A stretch of DNA of 64,000 bases, from contig MU867096.1 of the NCBI GenBank assembly GCA_033725935.1, positions 186,001 to 250,000 of the forward strand, in the 5' to 3' direction. Source of the stretch: Cladorrhinum sp. PSN259 (taxonomy: Eukaryota; Ascomycota; Sordariomycetes; Sordariales; Podosporaceae). Shown here piece by piece: positions 11,601-23,956 of the stretch; the stretch's first letter is position 1, and the number at the start of each line of letters is the position of its first letter. Under the pieces are notes generated by a model that had not been told where the DNA came from, did not search any database, and saw only the letters and a list, made by a program, of their open reading frames with translations. The position numbers were made by a program, and so were the translations under genes.

Positions 11601-13590
11601 CATCATCCTCTCCCATAGATTTTATCCGGGCCTCTTTCGCCGGTAACTGAGAGGCAGTGATCAAGAAGCCACCATGTATTCACTGTTGAAACCTGTCTCG
11701 GGCTGACACTTCAGCCGCAGGCAAGGCCTTCCAAATTGTGGCCAAGATGAAATTTGTCCGCCTGCGAACACACCGGTGGTGGCATCTATCAGCTTTAACA
11801 CTGACATGTTCATCGCACTTCCCCTTTAATGATATATCACCCACAGTCTTTGCTTACGCCAACCAATTCAGCCTTTTCGTAAAAGGGGTAAAGCCAACAT
11901 CTAACGAGAATGCCTCCTCTTGCTTCCATGAGGTAACACAAGCCCTTGGATAACTCTTGTACGACCTCTCTTTTCCTGGCCCAGCCGCCGCCGTCTGAGA
12001 CCAACAATGCTGTCCATTACACAATGATCACACCGCTGTTGTCTATTTTATACGCACTTGATCACATTGCATACCCTCTGCCTGAAGTAGTCCCTCCTGC
12101 AGGCCTTCGTCCTAAAAGTCGTCTGTAAGCACACACAATGTGTATCCATAACCAAACACGCATCACCAACCACCGCGCGGCATGAACATATATATACATG
12201 CACTTTTTCAATAAAGACATCCTCATTCGTACCACAATACTACACCATAAACATGCTTTCTCAGAAACGAGATATGTACTCTGTACGTATACCGAAAAGA
12301 TTCATGCTGCTCCAAGCCAAAAAAAAAAGGCATTCCGAATTACCCTCCGTTTCTTTCCTAACTTACATAAACCATCCCCTCCCTCATATCTTTTAACTTA
12401 CATAGGTACGCAAAGTGTGCCACATCAACGTCTTCCTTCAACTTCTAAACCCCCCCCCTACCCCTTTCCCCTCCTAGACTGCGTATCATAACGGCAAGGG
12501 AGGCACATTCTACCAGCCGGAGACCGGAAATCATTCCCCCCCCCCCTCCCCCCCTCCTTCCCAAAAAGAAGAAAAATATTCCTAAAGCGGAAAATTGCGG
12601 CGGTGTGCCAAACAGGTTCGGTAGTTCTTTTTTGAAAGGGCAGCCAGGCTCGTGACCTTTTTTTCTGGCCCGATGATGATCAGCGATTTTCATGTGCCAA
12701 TGACAACGATGATGATGATTGAGCTGCATCTCGAGGATAAATCGGATCGTGAAATGTATACAAACGCACCTGCCCCTTGGCAAGGAGAGCAACTAGTGCG
12801 CACGGGAAGCTTCTAGAGAGGTATTCGGATTGGCAGAGTTGAGTATCAAAAGGGGTTTCATCCAAAAGGTAAGAAGAAAACGAAAACTCAGCGAAAACAG
12901 TCCGTATGCGAAAATCATGAATGTTGATGCGAGTGGTTGAATACATGACAATATATGTCTGAACAAATCCATCCGTGCTGCCCTAGGATATCAGGTCAAG
13001 AAATAGGTTAGCAAATCACGGAGCACTCCGGCAGAAAACGTCATGAATCTCCTGAAGGATACAGCCCGGGAAACATAATCGACAAGAGAACTCCCTCAAC
13101 GTTTCAAAATGTAAACCTCTCATAAACAAAAACATACCCATGCTTGCGCTACCTAGTATATCATATCTGTGTGTTTGTATGTGCACGCGTGCGGTTCCAT
13201 AAACTGCCCAACCAGGCCCATCTTCAGGGAACGGTGAATCTCCAACAAAGCGCGCGGCACACCGAATGCAAGGGCGAATTAATTTGCGTAAAAAATAGAA
13301 AGCCAAGAAAGAGTCCTTCCTCCAGCTGAAAAATACATGACAGAAAACCTCCTTTTATCACCACTTCTCCTTATTCTTCTTCTGCGTTATCCTCGTCCAT
13401 GGCGTCAAAAATATCAGAGATGTTGTATAGTTTCTCCGTCTCTATATCTTGAAAAGTCATAATCTTCGAATCTCATAAAGCTCATATGTAAGGTCACGAG
13501 GGTATGCGATATGTCCGGAGATATTTTTGTTGATATTGGCCGCGTGAAGCCGGGTCATGAAGCCGAGCGATGACAGGTAGCATGGTCCTC
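8696..13590. other. 4.9-kb gene-free stretch upstream of the EGF-like gene
   Basis: No reading frame here combines an ATG, length, splice sites and recognisable protein motifs. The stretch is upstream of the EGF-like gene and downstream of krev-1. It holds a C-rich tract near 12535-12557, short repeats near 9140-9185 and scattered A-rich runs. It may contain long regulatory or untranslated sequence or a non-coding RNA, but nothing specific can be shown from sequence alone. Confidence 0.5.
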
Positions 13591-14970
13591 TCAGAGGATC
13601 ATGCACCTATCTTTTCTTTTTCTCCTTCGGCGCTTCTTTGCTGCGGCGTCCTCGGCCTTCTGGTACAAGATATCGTCTCGTGCGTCTTCCTGAATGTCAT
13701 CTCGTCGCAGAAGTTGCCGGCACAGGTCGACAAAGATTTCATCAACATTGACTAGAGGCATGTCAGTCTGAAAGATAGGCAATGATGACAAACCACGGCA
13801 TGACTTACTTCGCGTTCTCGCGCTGGTCTCATAGTAAGGGACACTCCACCTTTGGGAGAGACTGAATGCTTTGGCGCGGTCGACGGCGCGCTGATCCTCA
13901 AGATCGGCCTTGTTTCCAACGATGACTATCGGAATATTTTCGTCATCCTTGATGCGCATAATCTCCTCCCGCAACGTCAACAGCTCATCAAATGAGCTCC
14001 TGGATGCAATGCTAAAAACCAGCAGGAACCCTTGACCGGATTTCATGTAAAGATCCCGCATAGCAACTACGTTATGTTGTTAGAAAGAGGCATGGACGAT
14101 AAAAGGAAACGGGCAGCCTAGTCCAACATACCGAATTGCTCCGTCCCAGCTGTGTCCAGGCTGATGGTCAACGTTAGCGGGAATGGGTGGGCAACAGCAG
14201 TGTGATTGTCTTACATCTCAAGCATCACTTGGCGTCCCTGTGATCCAACATGTTAATTGACTAGTTTAATATTTGGCGATGGTCATACATACATCAACAG
14301 ACACCTGTGTCCGGTAAGAATCCTCGATGGTGGGATCATAGCTTTCAATCCATTCATTGTGGACAAACTGGGCTGAAAACAAACAATTTACTGTCAGCAA
14401 GTATCACGAGATGGAGAAACAGGGGTGTACAAAAACATGAACCAAATTCAGGGGCGGCAACGCAGGGTGTTGATGTGGGGTTGCTGCAGTGAACCGGAAC
14501 AGGAGAAAAAGGATCTGATATCACAGATCAGATAACCCAGATAGGCGGATGCACGTACCAGTCAAGCAAGATTTACCGACGCCACCTTAAGTAAGCATCA
14601 ATGAGACGTCAGCAGATGCGGCATGTGATCTGTATTTCTTGGCGAGGTTGGGGTTGATGAGGGCGAGGTTGCCCTGATGAAGTTGCTCATCCATAGGATG
14701 CGGGTGTGGGGATGAGGGAGAAACGAACCTGCGCCGAGAACAACCACATGGAATTCACGACTAAAGTGTGGGCACCCAATGTGTTAGCGATAGTGTCTAA
14801 ATATCGGAGTTGCAGTGTGTCGGGTCCGGCCTCCAGGTCCGTCATGGACCCGAGAAAGAAACAGAGATAAAAATAGGCAAGGAAAAAAAAACCTGGAATC
14901 AGGGAAGGAAACAAAAACAGGGGACCATGGAGCTTGCTCACCAAGGCTGATAATTGTATTTTGACGGCAT
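13591..14970 (-). CDS. krev-1: Rap/Rsr1-type small GTPase KREV-1
   Basis: Ras-superfamily GTPase of 212 aa built from eight exons: 14970-14942, 14760-14729, 14585-14559, 14372-14293, 14237-14215, 14160-14132, 14066-13809, 13751-13591. All junctions are GT-AG and keep frame. The P-loop GAGGVGKS is at about 19-26 and the switch I region is YDPTIEDSY. Switch II reads DTAGTEQF, where Thr replaces the Ras Gln61, a Rap-family hallmark. NKAD and ETSAR supply guanine-specificity motifs. The C-terminus has a polybasic run and the CAAX box CMIL, predicting geranylgeranylation and membrane attachment. Yeast Rsr1/Bud1 and Neurospora krev-1 act in polarity. The first exon (29 nt, start at 14970) is the least certain part. 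Confidence 0.9.
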
Positions 14971-17900
14971 TGTCCCTTTGGTTTTTTATTCGCAAGTTGT
15001 TTGCAAGGGCAATTGCTCACTCGCGGCTCCTCACAGGGAGCTGGAAAATGCAGACGCCGAAAAGGCGGGTGTGACGCTTTTGGAGATCCAGAGTTGGCTG
15101 CACGCACCAGGGAACAGCAGTTATCGACCGGCGATCAAGTAGAACCCAGGACCCGCGGGGCGAATTTCAGATATAAGAGGAACCTTCAAAGGGCAGTTAT
15201 CACAGAAAAAAGGGGCGGTGGAGGGATGAGCGGTGGTTTCTTGTTTCTCCTTGCTAGGATTTTCGAGAGGACCCTTGGAAAAGCTAGGCCCTGAACTCCT
15301 CTGGGCAATGGGGAGACTTGTTAGCAGCGTCGGCGCTGGCTGCTTGGCCAATAATAATTGGGGGCTGCGAGGCCGGGGAGTGGAGGGGCACAAGCGCGCG
15401 GAGGGCGGGATATGGCCAGTCGGAGCGGCAGTTTCCAAGTTTTAGCGGGCCGTGGGATGGATCATCGATGTGACTTGGGTGCTCTTCCACCTATTCCACG
15501 TCGGCCAGATACTGCAAAGCCTTGACCTAGACCGAGCGTTGTCAAATATTATTTGAAATCTGATCCTTCCGCTACCCGATGATGATGATGATGAAGAGGA
15601 TGATGAAGGTGATAGTGATGCTGGTGCTATGCTGACGCACGGAACGACGGGAGGGTGCGGGCTCGGACGGGACTACTCAACGCAGCAGGGAAGCGGCGGG
15701 CATGCGAATACACCAACGTGATCCAATGCAAGAGTGACACGGAAGTTCTTTTTGTCGAAAGAGGAACGGCGCGGGGACAGGGCGGATGATATAGATTGGG
15801 TGGGAGCACGGTGGCTGAAAAGGTGCTTTCTTTTTCTCTGATTCTCCTTCCCTCATGTATTTTCCCCTTATACAAAGGCTGTCAATACGGGGCGGCAAGG
15901 CAGGGAGAGAGGTACAAGGCAGTAAGATGGCCGTAATAAATATTTACTTATCCGAAAGCCATCATGGAGGTTCCGAGAACGGGGTTTGTGTGGTGGCGTC
16001 CACTAGACTAGCACCCTGGAATTCAAAAAGCTGGGGTGACAAGACCGACAATTTCTTTCGTATGCACTTCTGCCCCCAACAACCCAGAATACTGGAGCCA
16101 CACGCATGACATAAGTCTGAATGGAAGGCAGGAGTGGCTAGACTGTGTCTCGGCGGAAGGACCTCCTCGCAAGACAACACCGCGCAATCTTGGAACCTGC
16201 ATTTTTTCGGCTTATGGAAAGAAAGATTTTCGAGGCCGAGGCGACTCGGAGTTGGACAAGTCAGTCTAAGCCAAGAGACGAGGGCGGGAGTCAAGCTGCA
16301 GTGATGCAGCAGCGTGCTTCCTCCCCCCGCCGGAACTGCTGAAAAAAAAAAGGGAAAGGAGGGGCAAGCCGGTCAGTGCCATGTATGTACGTATGTAGTG
16401 TGCTTTCTTGCAGCTCTGCACCTACCATTGGAGGTTCTCAGTGGGAAAAATGTCAAAGTCGCCCAACTGGCATCACGGGCCCACATCGACCTGATTACCC
16501 CCATTCCACCTCGCCTCTTTCCAGCCAACAGTAAATCGTCGTGATGATGCAAGGCAACGCCAGCAACTTCTCTGAGATGCATCATTAGAGCTTATTTACA
16601 TGCAGGAACAAAGACGCCCAAGACAGCAGGGGCAGGAGCCTGTGTCATCTGTACATCCAGCAGCATCTGTCCCTCGCGTGCATCTCGTCTGCCTCAATGC
16701 CCAATTGCCCTCAGGTTCCAGGTAGAGATTTCCCTTTTCAATGGGTTCCGGAAATGCTGCATCCTATCGGAGTTGACTACCCGCCCAGCACCACATATCA
16801 AATGAAAAGAAGATCAAAGTTTTTTAATTATTCGTACTTTGGACGTTGGACCATTCTCGGCGCTAATTGACCCATTGGCAGTACAGTATCCATGGATAGC
16901 CGACTGCAATCCCTCGTGGTTGGTTGCTCTGCCTGCCATGGTACTGCTGTTTGTCTGCATCAGCACAGTGTATGGACATCATGCATCGACAACCATAAAT
17001 CAGGGTCTGACATCCCAACCCATCCGCCCATCCCGTTCTGCCGCCGTGGGGAGGACTCGTCAGACTCATCATGAACAGACAATCAGCATCAGCATCATAT
17101 GTTGGACCTCCTTGGCAGGAGAAAAGGGGGTAGTGTATCTGGCACTCTCTCGGGTTACGCCGCAGCTCGTATCATGCCCAATGCTCAACTCTCTCCGGCG
17201 GACGAGCATGTAGCAGGTCTTCCCAACTGTACACACGGCATCTGGTTTCACTGTTGCACAAACACTTCAAGCTGCCAATAATATCTTGTTCAGGAGGTAT
17301 GACTTCGAACAGTTCGAAAGCCTGTGCTTTGGGCGTACGACCACACAGCTTGGTCAAGTTAAAACCCCTATTTCTAGGCCACACCATCTCGTTCCTCCTC
17401 CCTTGTCCCAGTACCTGCTTGCCGCTGCTCCTAGAGTACTAAAGATACCCTGTTTCTTACCCTGAGGTTCATAATGGCGCATGTGCATTCAGCGAATCGC
17501 TGACATCCTGATGTGCCGTGGTGGGTGACGTATCACATCCTTTGCCGGTGGCTTACACGGCAGACGGCATTATCAAATTGGTCGTTGGTTCAGGGGTAGA
17601 GTCGAACGTGGTCGTTGGAGGCACGCACAAGTACTGCAGGAATGATTTCGATAATTACAGATTACATTTCATGGGTGGTATCCTTGCTCAGCCTCGGAGG
17701 CGGACCGTCTCCCTAGCGCAACAAGCACAACACTCGAAGACCCGCCAACGGCTGGCTGACGGACAGCAATATCTTGACAGTCCAAGTCTCCGTATTGCAC
17801 AGTGCTGCCCGTAGTGGCAAGGCCGGCTTCGTTTCCTATTCTTCTGTATATGATACCACCCTCTACCTCATTCCGTTAATAAACCCCCTTAACCACATAT

Positions 17901-17977
17901 GTGAGCATGCCCTCTTTCTGGTTCTTCCAAGTGCTGTCTGGCCGTCTTGACTTTCTTATACGTCACGTCATGGGGCT
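14971..17977. other. Intergenic, 3 kb
   Basis: Promoter side of krev-1 and 3' side of the PQ-loop gene. A GATGATGATGATGATGA microsatellite-like stretch is near 15579-15605. The ORFs here start at non-ATG codons or are short and lack motifs. No supported gene. Confidence 0.45.
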
Positions 17978-19486
17978 TTAAAGCTGCTGTCCTTTTTTGA
18001 CATCATCCGTTCCGTCAGTGGCTGCCTCGCCTGTTTCTAGATCTTCTCTCCTGGCTTTTCCTTTGCTCTTCCTCTCAGCAAATCGGAACGGTGTACCGCT
18101 AGCTTCATACTGAGCTGCAACGTCATCAAACGTCTTGCCGTCGGCGGCAGCTTCTTTTCGAAGCTTTCGGGTGCGTGCCAGCCAAATAATGTGCGACAGA
18201 AATATTCCGATCTCCAAAAGGCAACTGGAAGCGTGTGAGATATAGAGATTATGCAGTGCAATGCCATACCGGCATATTTCATGGCGTCGGGCTATAACTA
18301 ACCATATGATGTACAAAATCCCTCCCAATATATCGAACGTGTGTTGTGCCACTGTCAACTCGTAAGCAAGCGAACTAAACAGGCATTCCAAAGTGTACCC
18401 TACCGAGGGCCATCAGGGAAAAGAATGCTCCGAAGAAGTCCATGGACAGGAAGATCTGACATTGTCGATTACTGTATGTCCTCACAAACACATTGCAGCC
18501 CATAAACTTACCCAGTTGATCCCGATCACACGTCCTCTCCGCTTCCAGAGCTCGCCATATGGCGGAAGAAGGCCGGCTGCAAGGAGGACAGCAGCAATAA
18601 TGCCAACTATCATGACCCCAACATCACTGCCGCGGAGATATAAAGGCTGGCCGTACAAGTCAATTTTGAGACACACGATAGCAGCTAATGGATGGGTTGG
18701 TCAGGCGCTTACCCTCAGGGTAAGAATTAATGCAACCTCAGCCCCAGCAAAGGCACATGCCACAATCACTGTGACGAGAAATGCTTTCCAAACCGGCCAT
18801 GTACTTCTTGTGGTCAGCTTCTTCTCTAATGTGTGAATAGCGAGAAGCGACTTCAACTCACTTGTGGTACCTCAAAGTCTGCGCCCAACTAATTAAGCAG
18901 AACCCCGTGAAGCAGTGCGGCTGAACTTGAAGAGGTATGCTGAAGTTCTGAACAACATTGTACACGCCAAACGGTACACCACCTGGAAGAATTGATCAGA
19001 ACACACGATCACACAATCACGGCGCAATTCCGGCATTACTCACAGGTAGCCCACAGGATCATCATCATCCCGGGTAGCCCTTTGGTCTTTTTTGTCCGCC
19101 AATTGGTCCATATTTGAGGAATCAACTGCACGCACCAGAGGCTGTGGTGAGGGCAGTAGTGACAGGATAGCAGTGAGTTAAAATGACTTCATTCTTGTAC
19201 TGCCCGAGAACTGGATGGAGACTTACACTGCATTGAAGTATTAGCATGTGGTGTTCTCGTGAGCTAAACGGTTGAGGGGGGGTTCAATCTTACCTGTGCC
19301 AATCGTCTGGAATGTCACACAGAATTAATTGACTTGTGAAACTTCAAAAAGTATTCAAGGGGTTAGGCAAGGCCATATAAACTTACGCCTAGCACATTGG
19401 CTGCCTTGAGCAAGTGAAGTGTTAGCAGAGCAAGATGGTTTCTCAAAGCATACACATACAAGAGGGATATCACCCTGCGGCGCCAT
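17978..19486 (-). CDS. PQ-loop repeat multi-pass membrane protein, 11 exons
   Basis: Seven-helix PQ-loop protein of 284 aa, a family that includes lysosomal/vacuolar amino-acid exporters and sugar-transport-like proteins. Exons: 19486-19460, 19404-19387, 19306-19294, 19227 (one nucleotide), 19141-19044, 18982-18862, 18806-18713, 18646-18512, 18455-18404, 18351-18303, 18224-17978. The sum is 855 nt, exactly 285 codons. The first PQ motif is QLIPQIWTNWR followed by KTKGLPG; the second half has LLPPYGELWKRRGRVIGINW. The C-terminal tail is hydrophilic and Lys/Asp-rich. The exon at 19227 is required to keep the frame between GTIGT and LWCVQ. Intron 18647-18712 must skip a nearer TTAG acceptor that would leave only 28 nt. 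The substrate is unknown. Confidence 0.85.
19227..19227 (-). other. Candidate one-nucleotide exon of the PQ-loop gene
   Basis: On the minus strand the sequence reads AATGCAG, T, GTAAGT. It is a 3' splice site, one base and a perfect 5' splice site. The T completes a Val codon (G|T|C) between exon 3, ending GGCACAG, and exon 5, starting CCTCTGG. Without it the downstream frame hits a stop at once. A branch-point-like CTAAT lies just upstream. Confidence 0.75.
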
Positions 19487-20506
19487 TTCCAGATTGGAGG
19501 CCGAGCTTCGGGCTAATCCAGTACAGAAACAAAAGTCTAGAAAAATAGAAAGAATGGAAGTTTAGAAACAGAAGGCCTGTAACCCGTTGGCCTCTCAAGT
19601 TCGAATGGTTCGGTTAGAACTTCCCAGTATGACTGACATCAACAAGCCTACCACGAACCGAAGCAACCGTCCTTTGTTTAGAACAGGTGCCTTTGCTGAG
19701 TCAAAAGAGAGTCCACACAGGACCTTCTTGTATCGTATTACAAGAAGTCACAGTCTCACAGTAACAACAGGACGCCACTTTCGACTGCTAATTGGAAGAT
19801 TGCGGCCGTCGAGATGGTTGGATCCTCTTCGAAGAACCTGATGCAAGGAGGACGGGAGCGAGATAACAGTTCACCCCCACTGCCGCCCACCTGGAAAGGC
19901 AAGGTGAGGAATGCGCTTGACTGAATATGGAGAAACCATATGTGTTAAAATTGACTTTATTTGGTTGGATTGCGATTGCGGTTTCGATGACACAGATCCT
20001 GTAGATACCATGGAGTCATTGATTCATTGGTCAATACGGAAGTGTGGTGAGTGAGATAGGTGCATGACGGATGCACAGATTCCAGGTTGCAAAGGAGAAT
20101 GTAAATATAGCGAGTTGACATTTGCACACTGTACTTTTTAGCGAAGGAATAACAGAGCCCCTCACTGTAGCGGAAAAGAGTCGCGATTCTGCCGGCGACG
20201 AAATACAGTGCAAGACTTGCAGCCCTTTAAACGCACTGTAACTCAAAAAATTTCCACGCCATCACCGCCAAACCAAGCAATTGATGAGAACCTTGAAGGT
20301 TTTCATGAAACCACCAAGCTTTTGTCGGTAGGAACCTCGAAACCATCGACAGTTTTCCACGTTTTTGAAACCCTTTGCTATTGTCACAACTTGATTTTAC
20401 AAGATCCGGCGCCTATTCGTTAGAATTCAAAGCGAAAGTCTCATCCCGATAAATTCTGAAATTTTCATCCTTCTTATTAAAAAGCGGGTCATTTCATTAA
20501 CACAAC
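19487..20506. promoter_or_regulatory. Divergent promoter region, PQ-loop gene / CMS1
   Basis: About 1 kb separates the start of the minus-strand PQ-loop gene from the start of the plus-strand CMS1 gene, so both promoters must lie here. I see no clear TATA box or known motif array, and no gene. Confidence 0.45.
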
Positions 20507-21488
20507 ATGTCGACCGAGGTGCAGAGCAAGAAGAGAAAGCTGGAGGACGATGTCACCGCCAAGAAGAAGAGAAAAAAGCAAAAGAAGCAGAGGGAGGATG
20601 AGGGGGACCTGGATGTTGAGATTGGAGTGAACAGAGCGTTCGAGCGCATGGACGGCCAGCTCTTGGCTGATCACATCGCTCAAAAGTCAACTCGCTTCGG
20701 CACTGATCTCAGTCCCATCGAACTTGCTGATTTGTATATCTCTGGTGAGTAAAACTCATAAATCATTCAGGTACTGGTGATTGAAGAGAAACTAACAGTG
20801 AGAGTAGGCAATGCCATCAAAGATACCACCTCCTTCCAGAAGCCACGAACTCTAGAGAATCTGCCCGAGTTCCTTGAGAAGTTTGCTGGAGAGAAGGAGA
20901 AGCTTGATCAAGCTACCAAGGACTTTGGCGCACCACATACCATAGTCATTTCTGCTGCTGGGCTGCGTGCGGCGGATGCTGTCAGGTACGGGTTCACCTT
21001 GTCTACTGGCTTTATCAAACAGTCATACTGATTGATTTGGCAGAGCTCTCAGGAAGTTTCAGAAGAAGGGAAATACTGTAGCAAAATTAGTAAGCCCTCA
21101 GATCTGGCATCGAGCAACTTCCTATCGGCAACTGACCATCTCGATAGTTTGCCAAGCACATCAAGGTAGAAGAGCAGGTTGCTTTCCTTAAGAAGACCCG
21201 CAGCGGACTTGCGGTTGGCACACCACAGCGGTTGATTGATCTGATCGAGAACGGTACGATACAAACCCTCGTATCTGCATTGTCACTTTGCTAACCAACC
21301 ATGCAGAGGCTCTGTCTATTTCTCACTTACGGAGGATTGTCGTCGATGCATCACACATTGACCAGAAGAAGCGAGGTATTGTGGACATGAAAGAGACTAT
21401 GATGCCCTTGGTGAAGCTCCTTACGCGGAAGGAGTTGAAGGACAAGTACACGGATTCGGATCAGCCTATTGATCTTTTGTTCTTTTAA
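20507..21488 (+). CDS. cms1: CMS1-like 90S pre-ribosome protein
   Basis: Protein of 249 aa from five exons: 20507-20744, 20808-20985, 21044-21089, 21148-21253, 21307-21488. All introns are short GT-AG. The N-terminus is Lys/Glu-rich with nuclear-localisation-like KKKRKKQKK. The body resembles part of a DEAD-box helicase core without the catalytic motifs: HTIVISAAGLRAADAVR, VEEQVAFL, and TRSGLAVGTPQRLIDLIE corresponding to the GTPGRL region. The LRRIVVDASHIDQKKRGI segment replaces the DEAD motif. This matches the Cms1 family, which in yeast is part of the U3-containing 90S pre-ribosome. Role in small-subunit assembly is by family. Confidence 0.88.
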
Positions 21489-22077
21489 ATACCTAGCATC
21501 GAGCCTTTTCTGGGACATTTTTATTCCTTCCGAACTAGTTCCCACGAATAACGCGATGATTCAAGAGATACGAGCCAGCGTTCACGCAATCGGTGATTGT
21601 TTTGCATGACTTGCTCTTGCCGAGTATACTCACAGCCACTTCCAGGACTCGACTTTCTCAAACCCAGTGTTGTTTAGGGAAATTTATCGTCATCATTCAT
21701 AGAAGGAGGTAACGACCATCCAGAGCGGAGGCTTGGGACCATGATCTCGGGAGAATTCCAAGACTGACACCTGCTCTGAATGGACAATCGACTCAGAAGT
21801 CTCATGAAGGTGCTTGCCCTCGAAACAAATGGGTGTCAGCCCGAGTACCGAGGGCTTTCAAAACAGCGATACTTCAATCCTCGTCTCGTCCTCTCCCTTT
21901 CAACAACATCCATCCATTCATGAATCCATCATTGGCAATCTCTCTAGTTTTGAACGTCGCTCGTTTTTGGATTAGGGTACCCAAATCCTTTCGTGGATCG
22001 TTCACTCGATTTTTTGGAGGATCATATTTTTTGCTTGGAGCTCCTCAGGATCCTGCGAGGACTCTCTCGTCTCCACC
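21489..22077. other. Intergenic
   Basis: 3' region of CMS1 and promoter of the CFEM gene, which lie in the same direction. No motif or gene is supported. Confidence 0.45.
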
Positions 22078-23956
22078 ATGAGGTCCGCGATCCTCTGGAG
22101 TCTTACGCTATTATCATGCCTTCCATCCGCCAGAGGAGATGATGTTAAATTACCACAGTGTAGCTGGCCTTGCCTGCAACCTGCCTTTCAAAGCACCAAC
22201 TGTCTCGACCTCCAATGTCTTTGCACAACGGATCCTGAGCTACAGGTATATACCCAGCCCGCAAATTCCAGTTTGACTTGGGCTAATACAGGTATCTACA
22301 CAGCAACTTTTCCAATGCATCTTCAAAAGCTGCAATGCCGTTGAATACTCCCTCACCATCAAGATTGTTACTAGACATTGCGTCAACTCGACCATCACAA
22401 ACACAATCCAACAGCTGGTCAGCAACCAGAGCCCCAATAAAAATGCCCTCGTCACTCGCAGCTCGCCTATACAGCTGAATGTCAATCTTAACATGGGACA
22501 AGACCATGATGTAGAGTCTGATACCTCACGCAATACTGTTCCCATTGCAGAAAAGATGGCTTCCCCGAGCGTAGCGGCGGAAGAATCAGCGGATCGTAAA
22601 TCACCGATCGAGATGAACATCAATCTTAACTATGGCAACGAAATCTCTGGCGGAACACCTACATCTCCCAACCCCGACATTCACGTCGAGAAGCTTCTCA
22701 TGGGGGTTAGCATCACTACTGAAAAATCACCTACGATTGCGGACTGTCCACCCACCTACGCCGACGGAGACCGTGCTCCGCCTGTTGAACCCCCTGGCCC
22801 CTTCGTATCAAGCGGTCACCCGCCCAATCCGCCAGGTCCTTTTGTCTCTAGCGGGCCTCCGAGTGGTGGAAATAGAGGCAACAATGCACCGCCACGGGCT
22901 GTCACAATCACACAAACTGTCACGGCCGCCCCGGCAGGTGGTGGTTTAGGCTCTTCAAGTTTTGGAGCGGGTGCGGGCGCTGGAGGTTACAACTACCGTT
23001 CCGGCCAAGGCGGTGGCGGTAGTAGCTCCGGGTCCTATGGTGCCGGTGCTGGCAACGGTCCAGGTAATGGTGGTTATGGAGGCGGTGGCTCTCCTGCTTA
23101 TGGACCTCCAGGTGGAAGTAATAACGGTCAAGTCCTCACGATTATCCAGACAACCACGGCTTGTCTCAATTCTGACAATAGCAACAGGAATGGGAACGGT
23201 TACGGGAGTGGTAATGAAGGATCACCACCATGTCCGTCTGGCAATGTGAATAGCGGCGCATGCTCATCTCAGCCAGCGATGTCGGGCCCTTTCGTTGAAA
23301 CTGTTTTCATCATGGGTACGCCTAGTCCATTGGCTATCGTTCCGACAACATGTCGGTCATCTGGAAATGGAAGCAATGACCTACCTCCGTACCCTGCTCC
23401 AGCACCGGTAGCTGCGACAGCTCCTTGTCTAGAACCTCCCCCGCCGCCGCCTCCTCCACCATCCGCCCCGGCTCCTCTTCCTGCGGTTGTCACGGTGACA
23501 CAGAGGGTTGCGGCACCTCAACCCCCATCACCACCACCAGCTCCGTTGGCATATTCACCTACTAACTCGGTTGCCTACTTTGGAGCTAAGGGCGTTGGAA
23601 CTGAACTAGAAGTCACGGCATCTACGGCTTCATTCTCCACGGTCACCCTTACAGTTCCAGCCGGGTCCCAGCAGAATGAGCAACTCCCGGATATTGGTGA
23701 TTATGGCGGCCCGGGAAGCAGTGGGGGTGGAGTATCGCCGGTCAATGGTGATCCAGGCGACAATGGCGGAGTCGGACCAGCAAACGGTAGTGGTGTCGCA
23801 CCGATTTCCGCCATTCCACCGTCAGCTTGGGGTGGTGGTGGCGTGAGCCCAGCGCAGGTAACGGCATCCAGAGCAATTCAAGACGGCCCTTCGCTTTCGA
23901 TCCTCTTCTATACTCTCTTCCTACCCTCCTTTCAAATTCTTCTGTTATCTTGTTAA
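22078..23956 (+). CDS. CFEM-domain GPI-anchor-type cell-surface protein
   Basis: Protein of 610 aa from exons 22078-22245 and 22292-23956. The 46-nt intron has a GCTAAT branch point and its acceptor keeps the frame (PELQ-VSTQQ). A signal peptide (residues 1-20, MRSAILWSLTLLSCLPSARG) precedes a CFEM domain at about 25-90 with all eight Cys: CSWPC, NCLDLQCLC, FQCIFKSC and RHC. The Asp in CLDLQC sits where the heme-iron-binding Asp lies in characterised CFEM proteins. The long middle part is Gly/Pro/Ser-rich and repetitive, with a run of nine Pro. The C-terminus is hydrophobic (LFYTLFLPSFQILLLS), consistent with GPI anchoring. Roles in iron acquisition or wall biology are family-level inference. 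Confidence 0.88.

Noticed and set aside
17570..17640. tRNA-like GGTTCAGGGGTAGAGTCGAAC stretch
   Set aside because: No acceptor stem or full cloverleaf could be drawn around it.
18679..18712. 28-nt intron using the nearer TTAG acceptor in the PQ-loop gene
   Set aside because: Too short for a spliceosomal intron and gives the wrong frame; the 66-nt intron restores a family-typical sequence.
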